In this document: piece by piece, positions 7,716-15,207 of the stretch
How positions within the stretch are numbered: the stretch's first letter is position 1
How the letters are laid out: the number at the start of each line of letters is the position of its first letter
Assembly: GCF_016907385.1 (NCBI RefSeq)
Contig: NZ_JAFBBU010000001.1
Coordinates: 62,001 to 126,000, forward strand
Direction: 5' to 3'
Origin: Subtercola frigoramans
Lineage (GTDB): Bacteria; Actinomycetota; Actinomycetes; Actinomycetales; Microbacteriaceae
DNA: 64,000 nucleotides
Made by a program: the position numbers and the translations under genes
The notes under the pieces: generated by a model
Told to the model about the DNA's origin: nothing
Database searches by the model: none
What the model saw: the letters and a program-made list of their open reading frames with translations, nothing else

Positions 7716-8225
7716 ATGGGTGAACTCACATCGACGTCTGAACGGCGCTGGCTGACCGCTGACGAGCTGCAGGCCTGGGTGAAGTTCATCGCGGTCGTCG
7801 AGCTGCTGCCCGGTGTTCTCGACACGCAATTGCAGCGTGATGCAGACCTCACGCATTTCGAGTACTTCACCCTAGCGATGCTGTCGGAGGCTCCCCTGCG
7901 GACCCTGCGGATGACGGCGCTCGCTTCGGCGACCAACGCCACGCTGCCGAGACTCTCGCACGTCGTCTCGCGGCTCGAGAAACGCGGGTACGTGGCGCGC
8001 ACTCCCTGCGCCGAAGACAGGCGCGCCACCAACGCGGTGCTGACGGAGGAGGGGTGGCAGAAGGTCGTCGCCACCGCGCCGGGTCACGTCGCCACGGTCC
8101 TTCAGAATGCAATCGCTCCCCTCGGCCAGGATGACGTGGCCAGTCTTGATCGCATCATGACGCTCATGCTCGGCCGCCTCGACCCCGAGGGGCGCTTCCT
8201 GGCGGAGCTCTCCGGTGGTGCCTGA
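7716..8225 (+). CDS. MarR family transcriptional regulator
   Basis: A 169-residue winged-helix regulator. The HTH is TLRMTALASATNATLPRLSHVVSRLEKRGYV, and the wing RTPCAEDRRATNAVLTEEGW contains the MarR DxR signature (AEDRRA). Flanking helices make the dimer interface. Two nearly identical 12-mers lie upstream. The neighbouring cysteine (RTPCAED) is in the wing and may be redox-sensitive, but this is speculation. No obvious target gene is adjacent: the upstream deaminase diverges, so the shared 186-base intergenic region may control both. Confidence 0.88.
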   Translation: MGELTSTSERRWLTADELQAWVKFIAVVELLPGVLDTQLQRDADLTHFEYFTLAMLSEAPLRTLRMTALASATNATLPRLSHVVSRLEKRGYVARTPCAEDRRATNAVLTEEGWQKVVATAPGHVATVLQNAIAPLGQDDVASLDRIMTLMLGRLDPEGRFLAELSGGA

Positions 8226-8312
8226 GCCGTTCGCCGTCAAGGCCCCCCGCGCTTTCACCCGACCGGCCATGATAGAAGTGAAGAATCGGCTTCGTCAGAT
8301 GTGGAGAGATCG

Positions 8313-8564
8313 TTGAAAAAAATTCTGTGCTTCCTGTTCATCGCGTCACTGGGTTTCGCGGCGTATGTTCTCGGCGCCAAGGCGGGCAAGACCCGTTACA
8401 AGGAGATCGCTGCAACGGCGACCAGCTTCTGGAATGACCCCCAGGTGAAGAAGGCCCGTGTTCGTGCTGTGAAGGCGGCGAAGCAGGCCACTGCCGACGC
8501 CACGAAGGCAGCTGAGAAGGCTGCAAACAGGGCTTCGAAGAAAGCGAAGAAGCGCTTCAGCTAG
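8313..8564 (+). CDS. Membrane-anchored lysine/alanine-rich small protein
   Basis: An 83-residue protein with one N-terminal membrane helix (MKKILCFLFIASLGFAAYV) ending in LGAKAGKTRYKEI, then WNDPQVKKARVRAVKAAKQ and a highly basic Ala/Lys tail ending KKAKKRFS. The pattern of YVLGAKAGKxRYxxI followed by WNDPxVxK occurs in many uncharacterised actinobacterial proteins. TTG at 8313 is chosen because GGAGAGA lies at 8303-8309; the frame could instead start at GTG 8301. The 3' end overlaps the convergent methyltransferase gene by 8 bases. Possibly a peripheral DNA- or envelope-associated protein; function unknown. Confidence 0.65.
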   Translation: MKKILCFLFIASLGFAAYVLGAKAGKTRYKEIAATATSFWNDPQVKKARVRAVKAAKQATADATKAAEKAANRASKKAKKRFS

Positions 8565-9342
8565 CGACCAGGGTCACCCGCGTCACGTACGGCAACAGGT
8601 ACGAGGTTCGGCCGGCCAGGTGGGGGTGTTCGTCGAGCAGCAGTTCGATCATCCGGAGCATTTCGCCGCGCGCGTCGGGTTGCAGGGCGATCACGTAGCT
8701 GCGCGAGGTGACCATGGCCAGGAGTGATTCGCGGGTGATGGTGTTGTCCCAGTAGAAGTCTGCGTGGGCGTACGTGTGCAGCGGGGCCCCTACGGGTGGG
8801 CTGATGCTGTCGAAGCGCTCGGCCGACGAGGTGCCCATGATTGCGCCGAGCTCGGCGACCCACTCGGCGGAATCGTCGCGGATGTTCCAGACCAGGGCGA
8901 GGGTGCCGCCGGGTCGCAGCACTCGGGAAGCCTCGGCCGACGCGCGGGTGACGTCAACCCAGTGCCAGGACTGGGCGAAGGTCACGAGGTCGGCGCACGC
9001 CGCAGCCACGGGCAGAGCCTCTGCAGTGCCGTCGACTGCCGAAAGGGCTGTGCCGTAGCTGCTGCCGAAAGTGTCGGTGAGCCGGGTGCGCATGACTGGA
9101 TCGGGTTCCACGGCTGTGACGTTGAGGCCCCTCTCGAGGAGGGAGGCCGTGAACTTGCCGGTCCCGGCGCCGACGTCGAGCGCATCGAGGGGGCCGGCGG
9201 CGGCGTGAGCGGGCCCGAGTCTGCCGAGGGTCTGGGCCAGCACCCAGTCGACAGCGGCATCGGGGTAGCGGGGGCGGCCACGGTCATAGTCGCCGACAGC
9301 CCTGCCGAACGAGAGAGCGTGTGTCGGGTCGCGACGCGTCAT
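8557..9342 (-). CDS. Class I SAM-dependent methyltransferase
   Basis: A 261-residue cytosolic methyltransferase with a Rossmann-fold SAM site. Motif I is LDVGAGTGKFTASLLERG, the motif II acidic residue is in VTAVEPDP, then GTAEALPVAAACADLVTFAQ and the post-motif RVLRPGGTLALVWN. The family resembles UbiE/COQ5-like methyltransferases described as acting on small molecules; substrate unknown. The frame opens upstream at 9402, but homology begins at MTRRDPTHALSFGRAVGDYD, so ATG at 9340-9342 is preferred. It stands alone, convergent with the small basic protein gene. Confidence 0.8.
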   Translation of the reverse strand: MTRRDPTHALSFGRAVGDYDRGRPRYPDAAVDWVLAQTLGRLGPAHAAAGPLDALDVGAGTGKFTASLLERGLNVTAVEPDPVMRTRLTDTFGSSYGTALSAVDGTAEALPVAAACADLVTFAQSWHWVDVTRASAEASRVLRPGGTLALVWNIRDDSAEWVAELGAIMGTSSAERFDSISPPVGAPLHTYAHADFYWDNTITRESLLAMVTSRSYVIALQPDARGEMLRMIELLLDEHPHLAGRTSYLLPYVTRVTLVAS

Positions 9343-9453
9343 TGCGGGGACCTGTCTGTGGGGTAAGGGTTGGGGGGCCGAAGGGTCGCGCGGTGGCGGC
9401 ATCCGGGGTGGTTCGAGTTTGTGCTTTCTGTCTCTGGTTTCAGTCTAGGGAGA

Positions 9454-9505
9454 GGTGCGGTGTGAGCGTCAGCCCGCATTCGGCTTCCGACGCTCACACC
9501 GCGCC
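9454..9505 (-). terminator. Hairpin after the NmrA-type reductase gene
   Basis: Arms GGTGCGGTGTGAGCGTC (9454-9470) and GACGCTCACACCGCGCC (9489-9505) pair almost perfectly over 17 bp with an 18-base loop. It begins six bases past the stop of the leftward gene at 9512. No T-tract. A terminator is the simplest reading. Confidence 0.6.
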
Positions 9506-9511
9506 GTCAGG

Positions 9512-10378
9512 TCAGCTACAGCTGGCAGCCAGCGTGACGCCGACGGGGGTGGTGGGCCGGCCGATCAGGCGTGACAGGTCGTCGGAGGACTTGTCGAGGA
9601 GGCCGTCTGCGATGTTCGCATCGAGAGCGGTCACGAAGCCGATGGTTCCTTCGTCGAGGCCTGCGGCGCGCAGGGCTGCGGCATGCCCCTCAGTGGTCAC
9701 TGACGAATACGTGACCTCGCGGCCGAGCACGTCGCTCAGTGTCACGGCGAATTCGCTTCCGTTCCAGGCGACGTCACCAGAGAGCTCGTACGTGGCGTTC
9801 ACGTGCTCTGCGGGGTTCTCCGCTGTGAGCACAGCACCGATGGCTTCGGCGTAGTCGGCACGTGAGGCGCTCGCCACCCGACCCTCGCCGGTGCTTGCCA
9901 GGTAGATGCCCGTTTCGGCGATCTGGCCGAGGCCACCGGTGTAGTTCTCGTTGTACCAGTTGTTTCGAAGAATCGTGAAGTCGATTCCGGATGCCCGGAG
10001 GTACTCCTCGGTGGCCTTGTGCTCGGGGGCGAGAATCAGCGCGCTGGTGGTTGCGCGCGGGGCGCTCGTGTAGACGATTCGGGTGACTCCGGGAGCCTTC
10101 GCCGCATCGATGGCGTTGGAGTGCTGGGTGACACGCTGCCCGACCTCGCTGCCCGACACCAGGACGAGTGTGTCTGCGCCCTCGAACGCTGCAGCGAGAG
10201 ACGACGGGTCAGAGAAGTCGATGACGGCGGTGCGAACGCCGAGCTGCTGCAGGGCATCCAATCTCTCTGCATTGCGCCCGGCGGCGATGATGTCGCCCGG
10301 CGCAACACCACGTGCGAGCAGACTTTCGACGATGAGACGGCCGAGGTGGCCGGTGGCTCCGGTGACGACGATTGACAT
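9512..10378 (-). CDS. NmrA-like NAD(P)H:quinone oxidoreductase (QorB/YtfG type)
   Basis: A 288-residue atypical short-chain dehydrogenase. The N-terminal dinucleotide motif is VVTGATGHLGRLIVESLL (GxxGxxG), with the specificity region AAGRNAERLDAL. The substrate region RNNWYNENYTGGLGQIA and the absence of an SDR YxxxK motif place it in the NmrA/QorB (quinone reductase 2, azoreductase) group. The ATG at 10376-10378 has AAAGGA eight bases upstream; an open frame continues to 10438 but adds only a low-quality extension. Likely role: two-electron reduction of quinones or azo dyes using NADPH. Confidence 0.83.
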   Translation of the reverse strand: MSIVVTGATGHLGRLIVESLLARGVAPGDIIAAGRNAERLDALQQLGVRTAVIDFSDPSSLAAAFEGADTLVLVSGSEVGQRVTQHSNAIDAAKAPGVTRIVYTSAPRATTSALILAPEHKATEEYLRASGIDFTILRNNWYNENYTGGLGQIAETGIYLASTGEGRVASASRADYAEAIGAVLTAENPAEHVNATYELSGDVAWNGSEFAVTLSDVLGREVTYSSVTTEGHAAALRAAGLDEGTIGFVTALDANIADGLLDKSSDDLSRLIGRPTTPVGVTLAASCS

Positions 10379-10548
10379 GACGTTCCTTTCGGGTGACGCT
10401 GACGAGGGTGCGGTGCCGATATTTCGGGCACCTCGCACGGGTCAACCGCGCAGCCGCCCGAGTACTTCCCGACCGCTCGACAGAGAGGCGACATCGTCGC
10501 GGGGTTGGACAGGCCGTGCGTCGGGAGGGGGTTGAGCCGGGCCCAGGC

Positions 10549-11166
10549 TCAGCCTGCGGTGCGAGCGCGTTTGCTTCGCGTGCCGGGCGTCTTCGGGTCG
10601 GCTGGTGACTTCGCTTCGGCGGTCGCGTCCAGATCTGAGGTCGCATCGGGCGCAGACGGTGAAGACGCAGCGCGTTCGGCCTTGGCGGCGCGGGACTTCT
10701 CGAGGTACGCCGTTGCATCGGCCAGGGCAAAGCGGCGATGGGTTCCGCGGTACTCGACGGGGATGACGCCCTCATTTGCCAGACGCAACAGGTACGTCGC
10801 CGAAATGCCGATCAGCTCCGCTGCCTGCGAAGTCGTCAGGAGCGAGTCGGTCGAGGCGACAACCACAGCGTGCCCCTCGGCGAACCGGCGCAGGAGGTCG
10901 AGAACCGCTTCGACCACTTCGGGCGTGACGGGGAGAGTGCGATCATCCACCATGATCGTCGGCGCGGCAGTGCCTTTCGCCCGGCGCGGTTCGGTGGTTC
11001 GAGCCGGAGGGGGTGGGGTCGTCGCGTCGCGGTTCGGAGCCTCGGCCGGAGCCGCCTTGACGCGGCGGCCGCGCGCGGCGTTCGCCTCGGTCTGAAGCGC
11101 AACGGTGAGGCGCTGTGCGCTGGCCTGGTCGAGCGCGCTGGTGGCTCGTTCGTTGAGGAGGGGCAC
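10549..11166 (-). CDS. Excisionase-family HTH protein (antitoxin-like)
   Basis: A DNA-binding protein of about 205 residues. The core LTTSQAAELIGISATYLLRL followed by EGVIPVEYRGTHRRFALADA is the MerR-like excisionase HTH (HTH_17), with the usual THRR segment. The preceding DRTLPVTPEVVEAVLDLLRR and AEGHAVVV matches the N-terminal half of actinobacterial antitoxins encoded next to PIN-domain toxins. Here no PIN gene is adjacent, so it may be an orphan antitoxin or simple regulator. The N-terminal 60 residues are Pro/Ala/Arg-rich and the C-terminal 45 are disordered. The start is uncertain; GTG at 11164-11166 is chosen. Confidence 0.68.
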   Translation of the reverse strand: MPLLNERATSALDQASAQRLTVALQTEANAARGRRVKAAPAEAPNRDATTPPPPARTTEPRRAKGTAAPTIMVDDRTLPVTPEVVEAVLDLLRRFAEGHAVVVASTDSLLTTSQAAELIGISATYLLRLANEGVIPVEYRGTHRRFALADATAYLEKSRAAKAERAASSPSAPDATSDLDATAEAKSPADPKTPGTRSKRARTAG

Positions 11167-11353
11167 GGGTGTGGGTTCGTCCGTTCGCGTATCGGTGAGG
11201 AGAGTACTCCCTCGGCCAATGTACGCTGCCCTCCCTGTAAAATCGATTCCGATGCGGAGGGCAGTCGCGGTCCAGCCACCGCACTTGGATTTCGCTGAAC
11301 CGGTCGTGCGGCTCGCTGACGGTGACGATCGCCGGGCGAGTAGGGTGTCTGCC

Positions 11354-12265
11354 ATGAGAGCCATCTCCTTCGACACCTACGGCGGCACCGATGTTCTGCG
11401 TCTGACCGACGATCGCCCGGTTCCGGGCATCGCGCCCGACGAAGTACTCGTTCGAGTGCGGCTCGCGGCTGTGAACCCCTTCGACCTCAAGCTGCGCTCC
11501 GGCAGCATGCAGAAGGTCATCCACCCGACCTTCCCGCTTGTGCCCGGTAGTGAGATGGCGGGTACCGTCGAACAGCTCGGTGCGGAGGTCTCCGGCATCG
11601 AAGTCGGCGACGAGGTGTTCGGTTGGGCGACGAGCGGCTCGTACGCCGAGTTCGCGGCGGCCCGGGTGGTGGCGAAGAAGCCGCACGCGCTGCACTGGGA
11701 GGCCGCGGCATCCTTGCCGGTCGCAGCAGACGCGGCAACCCGCGGGCTCGGCCTTCTGCACCTGGTGCCGCACGAGACGCTGCTCATCCACGGCGGAGCG
11801 GGCGTCGTCGGCTCGCTCGCCGTGCAACTGGCCGTTCGCGCCGACGTCACCGTGATTGCGACCTGCAGCTCGCGCGACGTGGATGCCCTGCGGCACCTCG
11901 GCGCGCACCCGGTGCTCTACGGCGAGGGTGTGTTCGAACGCGTGCGTGAGCTCGCTCCCGACGGGGTCGATGCCGTGCTCGACGCCGCGGGCGCCGGAGT
12001 GCTGCCCGGCTCGATCGAACTCGTGGGCGGCACGGATCGCGTTGTGACGCTGGCCGATCCTGCCGCCTACGCGCTGGGTGTCACCTTCTCATCGGGATCT
12101 GCGAAAGATCAGAGTGCAGCTGTGCTGGACGAGGTAGCGGCGCTCGTCGTCGCGGGTGCGCTCGTGCTGCCGGTCGCGCGGCACTTTGCCCTCGCCGATG
12201 CGGCCGAAGCCCAAGATGCCGTCGCTGCGGGCGGCCGACGCGGCAAAGTGCTGCTCGACCTCTGA
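11354..12265 (+). CDS. NADP-dependent oxidoreductase (zinc-independent MDR/quinone reductase)
   Basis: A 303-residue medium-chain dehydrogenase/reductase of the quinone oxidoreductase type. The N-terminal GroES-like domain includes VRVRLAAVNPFDLKLRSG and PLVPGSEMAGTVEQLG; the nucleotide-binding fold has LLIHGGAGVVGSLAVQLA. Catalytic and structural zinc cysteines of alcohol dehydrogenases are absent. The frame opens far upstream (11105), but ATG at 11354 starts exactly at the family N-terminus MRAISFDTYGGTDVLRL. It is divergent from the HTH gene. Likely reduces quinones or enones with NADPH. Confidence 0.85.
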   Translation: MRAISFDTYGGTDVLRLTDDRPVPGIAPDEVLVRVRLAAVNPFDLKLRSGSMQKVIHPTFPLVPGSEMAGTVEQLGAEVSGIEVGDEVFGWATSGSYAEFAAARVVAKKPHALHWEAAASLPVAADAATRGLGLLHLVPHETLLIHGGAGVVGSLAVQLAVRADVTVIATCSSRDVDALRHLGAHPVLYGEGVFERVRELAPDGVDAVLDAAGAGVLPGSIELVGGTDRVVTLADPAAYALGVTFSSGSAKDQSAAVLDEVAALVVAGALVLPVARHFALADAAEAQDAVAAGGRRGKVLLDL

Positions 12266-12325
12266 CCCCGCGCCGACCGACTGGCTCGCGCAGCGCATGA
12301 CTGCCACCCGGTCAGGATGCTGCGG

Positions 12326-13969
12326 TCAGACCATCTCGGCGAAGGAGGGCAGCTCCGGGGCGAGCGGGCGACCATTCAGGTCGTGCCAGGTGTGCTGCAG
12401 GGCATCCAGAGCGCGGTGCGTATCGGCGGGCGAGTAGCTCGTCGGAATGCGCAGGAACCGCTCGAAGGCCCCGTCGATGCCGAAGCGGGGGCCGGCGTTC
12501 ATGAGGATGCCCCGGGCCCGGAGGTTCAGAACCAATTGGGAGCTTGCGGCACGCGGCATCTTCGCCCAGAGGCAGAGGCCACCCGAGATGACCGGCAACT
12601 GCCAGTCGGGCAGGGTGACGGCAAGGGTATCGCGCACCAGGTCGCGGCCCGCGCGCAGCACCTTCTGGCGCTCGGGCAGTATTGACGCTGTCTGCCTGAT
12701 GAGGTGCGTTGCCGCGAGTTGTTCGAGCAGCGGCGTGCCGATATCGGTGAACGCGCGGGTGCCGAGGAGGCGGCGGATCATGGTGCGGGGCGCGCGGATC
12801 CAGCCGATGCGGAGCCCGCCCCACAGGGTCTTCGCCGCCGAACCGAGCATGATGGCGTCTCCGAAGACAGCGAGGGGAGCGAAGGAGTCGTTGTCAGCGC
12901 GGTCGATGTTGAGTTCGGCCGTGGTCTCGTCGGCGATGAGCACGGTCCCTGCGCGTTGGGCGGCGTCGACCAGTCGGCGGCGAAAGTCGTTGCTCATCGT
13001 CTCGCCGGTGGGGTTGTGGAAGTCGGGCATGATGTACGCCACCGTGGGGGCGGTGCGAGCCAACGCCTGGATGAAGGCGTCTTCGTCCCATCCCTCCCCC
13101 ACGGTGACCGCGACGGGTACAAGCCGAGCGCCGGCCGCTGCCAGCGCATCGGCGGCGTGCGGGTAGGTCGGGGACTCGATGATGGCGCGGTCGCCACGGC
13201 TGACGAGGGTCCTGGCGATGAGACTGAGGCCGCTGAGCGCGCCGCTGGTCACGAGGATCTCGTCGGGGTGTGTGGGCAGCCCGCGCTCGCCGTATCGGTC
13301 GGCTATCGCCTGGCGGAGCGCCGGCAGGCCGAACGGCTCGAAGCCGGTGGTCTTCAGGAACGGGCCGATCTCACCCGCGGCGAGTTGCAGGGCCTCGCTG
13401 ACTTCGCGTGCGGCGGGCAGGGCCGCCTGGGTGAAGTTGAGCATCGAATCGAAGGCGGGCAGGGGGGCGTTCTGGCCGGCCCGCCGGTCACGATGGCTGT
13501 CGATGCCTGTCGGCGGCAGTGAATCGGCCTCGCCGGAGACAAATGCCGCAGTGATGTGGTCGAACTCGTCACTGGCGTCGTCGGCGAACCCGGTGCCGGA
13601 TTCGGAGCTGAAACCTTCGGTGAAGTCCCCGTCGAAGTCCCCGTCGACGTCGTCGCCCAACCCGATGTGGAACCCCGCGTGCGTCGTCGCCGGGGGCTGG
13701 TAGCGCGTGACGCTGCCTGAGCCGCGGATGCTCTCGACGTAACCCGATTCGCGGAGGTGGGCGTAGGCGGCACCGATCGTGCTGCGACTGAGTGAGAGTC
13801 TCGCGGCCAGTTCGCGCTCGGCCGGGAGCCTGCTGCCCCCGGGAATCCGCCCGTCGAGCGAAAGGAGGCGAATGCGATCAGCGAGCGCGACATAGGTCGT
13901 GGCTGAGCCGATTCTCCACTCACCGAGGAGGTTTTCGAGTGCGCGGGCAGAGAGGCGGAGGGCGGTCAC
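12326..13969 (-). CDS. MocR/PdxR-type regulator (GntR HTH fused to aminotransferase domain)
   Basis: A 547-residue PLP-sensing transcription factor. Residues about 1-90 are a GntR winged helix (ALADRIRLLSLDGRIPGGSR, then AARLSLSRSTIGAAYAHLRESGYV). A linker follows, and then a fold-type I aminotransferase domain with the PLP lysine in GSAAKTLWGGLRIGW and the PDFHNPTGE motif. The linker contains an acidic Gly/Asp/Phe-rich insert (near residues 115-150, with GDDVDGDFDGDFTEGF) that I do not expect in the family. GTG at 13967-13969 gives a possible leaderless transcript (TATGCT six bases upstream). It is divergent from the 14096 gene, with direct repeats between them. Confidence 0.88.
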   Translation of the reverse strand: MTALRLSARALENLLGEWRIGSATTYVALADRIRLLSLDGRIPGGSRLPAERELAARLSLSRSTIGAAYAHLRESGYVESIRGSGSVTRYQPPATTHAGFHIGLGDDVDGDFDGDFTEGFSSESGTGFADDASDEFDHITAAFVSGEADSLPPTGIDSHRDRRAGQNAPLPAFDSMLNFTQAALPAAREVSEALQLAAGEIGPFLKTTGFEPFGLPALRQAIADRYGERGLPTHPDEILVTSGALSGLSLIARTLVSRGDRAIIESPTYPHAADALAAAGARLVPVAVTVGEGWDEDAFIQALARTAPTVAYIMPDFHNPTGETMSNDFRRRLVDAAQRAGTVLIADETTAELNIDRADNDSFAPLAVFGDAIMLGSAAKTLWGGLRIGWIRAPRTMIRRLLGTRAFTDIGTPLLEQLAATHLIRQTASILPERQKVLRAGRDLVRDTLAVTLPDWQLPVISGGLCLWAKMPRAASSQLVLNLRARGILMNAGPRFGIDGAFERFLRIPTSYSPADTHRALDALQHTWHDLNGRPLAPELPSFAEMV

Positions 13970-13979
13970 CAAGCCAGCA

Positions 13980-14047
13980 TACCAAAAGTGGCCTGTTGAC
14001 GAAAGAGACATTCTGCAATTGGATGGCATCGTCTACCAAAACGGGCC
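13980..14047. promoter_or_regulatory. MocR-type direct repeats
   Basis: TACCAAAAgtGGCC at 13980-13993 and TACCAAAAcgGGCC at 14034-14047 are direct repeats 54 bp apart, about five helical turns. A third related stretch, CAAGTGGACTGTT at 14058-14070, resembles AAAGTGGCCTGTT at 13985-13997. MocR/PdxR proteins bind spaced direct repeats between divergent genes. The first copy overlaps the likely -10 region of the regulator gene, consistent with autorepression. Confidence 0.6.
13996..14024 (+). promoter_or_regulatory. Sigma-70 type promoter for the 14096 gene
   Basis: TTGACG (13996-14001) and TTGGAT (14019-14024) are separated by 17 bases, and the pair lies between the two MocR repeats. Start of transcription would be near 14031, giving a 65-base leader before ATG 14096. 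Confidence 0.5.
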
Positions 14048-14095
14048 AATCAGGCGCCAAGTGGACTGTTTAATAATCGAATGGAGTGAGCGGCG

Positions 14096-14281
14096 ATGAT
14101 ATTTCTCGGGCTTTTGGCCGTAATTGGTCTGGTAGCGATCGTTGCCAGCCTGCACGCCATTCGACAGGGCGGGTATGCTCCCATTCGCACACGTGACTCT
14201 GGCTTCTACCGCGACGACTTTCACAGTTCAGGGTTCATGGATGCCCCGCCGACCGTCGCGGAGCGGGCGAACCAGTCATGA
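14096..14281 (+). CDS. Small single-helix membrane protein
   Basis: A 61-residue protein with one N-terminal membrane helix (IFLGLLAVIGLVAIVASLHAI) and a hydrophilic tail (RTRDSGFYRDDFHSSGF). The ATG at 14096 has GGAG at 14083-14086. No known family. It is the first gene downstream of the promoter and repeats shared with mocR, and it precedes the broken phzF gene by 31 bases, so it may be a target of the MocR protein. Confidence 0.6.
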   Translation: MIFLGLLAVIGLVAIVASLHAIRQGGYAPIRTRDSGFYRDDFHSSGFMDAPPTVAERANQS

Positions 14282-14312
14282 GCAGCGAACCACCAGAAGA
14301 AGAGAGCCAGCC

Positions 14313-15169
14313 ATGAGAACCAGAGCATTCACCCAGGTCGACGTCTTCACCCCTGTCGCCTATCGAGGCAACCCCCTGGCAGTGGTCCTCGACGCCGAAG
14401 GCATCGAGGACGCGACCCTGGCTCGATTTGCGAACTGGACCAATCTCTCTGAGACGACCTTCCTCCTGCCACCACCGCCGCCGGCGCCGCGGCGGGCGCC
14501 GACTATCGGGTGCGCATCTTCACTCCCAGCAGCGAGCTGCCGTTCGCCGGGCATCCGACCCTCGGTTCTGCGCACGCCTGGCTGGAGGCGGGTGGAGTGC
14601 CGCGTCAGAGCGGCACCGTCGTTCAGGAATGCGGAGTCGGCCTGGTACGGATTCGTGTCGATGCGGCATCGGCTCGACTCGCTTTTGCGGCGCCCCCGCT
14701 GCTGCGGAGTGGCCCGATCGACAGCGACGAGCTCGCAGGCATCGTGGCTGCTCTCGGCATCTCGGGCGCCGATGTGGTCGACTCGAACTGGGTCGACAAC
14801 GGCCCGGGCTGGGCTGGGCTGCTGCTTGCCACGGCCGAGGCCGTGCTCGCCGTGGAGCCAGACATCGAGGCGCTGGGCGAACGCTCGATCGGCATCGTGG
14901 GCCCGCACGCGAGTACTGCCGGGCATCCGGAATTCGAAGTGCGTGGCTTCGCAGGTGGCGTGGGGGTGCGTGAAGACCCGGTCACCGGCAGTCTCAACGC
15001 CAGCCTTGCCCAATGGATGATCGGCGCCGGCCACGCCCCGAATCACTACGTGGCCCGTCAGGGCGCCCGGCTCGGCCGTGACGGCCTGGTCGACCTCGAG
15101 CTCATCGACGGCCAGGTCTGGGTCGGCGGGCAGACGGTGACCTGCGTGTCGGGGACGGTGTTGCTGTAG
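14313..15169 (+). pseudogene. PhzF-family isomerase, interrupted by a one-base frameshift
   Basis: The PhzF family (phenazine biosynthesis-like isomerases/epimerases with diaminopimelate-epimerase fold) is encoded in two pieces. ATG 14313 begins MRTRAFTQVDVFTPVAYRGN and runs through TNLSETTFLLP, which contains the catalytic Glu. At about 14468-14470 the frame must gain one base to continue as ADYRVRIFTPSSELPFAGHP through GVREDPVTGSLN, the conserved C-terminal motif, to TAG at 15167-15169. A single missing base restores a full-length protein of about 285 residues. Either a real inactivating mutation or an assembly error; the rest of the coding sequence shows no decay. Confidence 0.82.
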
Positions 15170-15207
15170 CTCGCGGGAGATACGGCCGCGCGTGCAATGA
15201 TGAAGCG

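Noticed and set aside
14460..14480. Programmed ribosomal frameshift in the PhzF gene
   Set aside because: No slippery heptamer or downstream pseudoknot is evident, and PhzF is not known for programmed shifts. A deletion or sequencing error is simpler.
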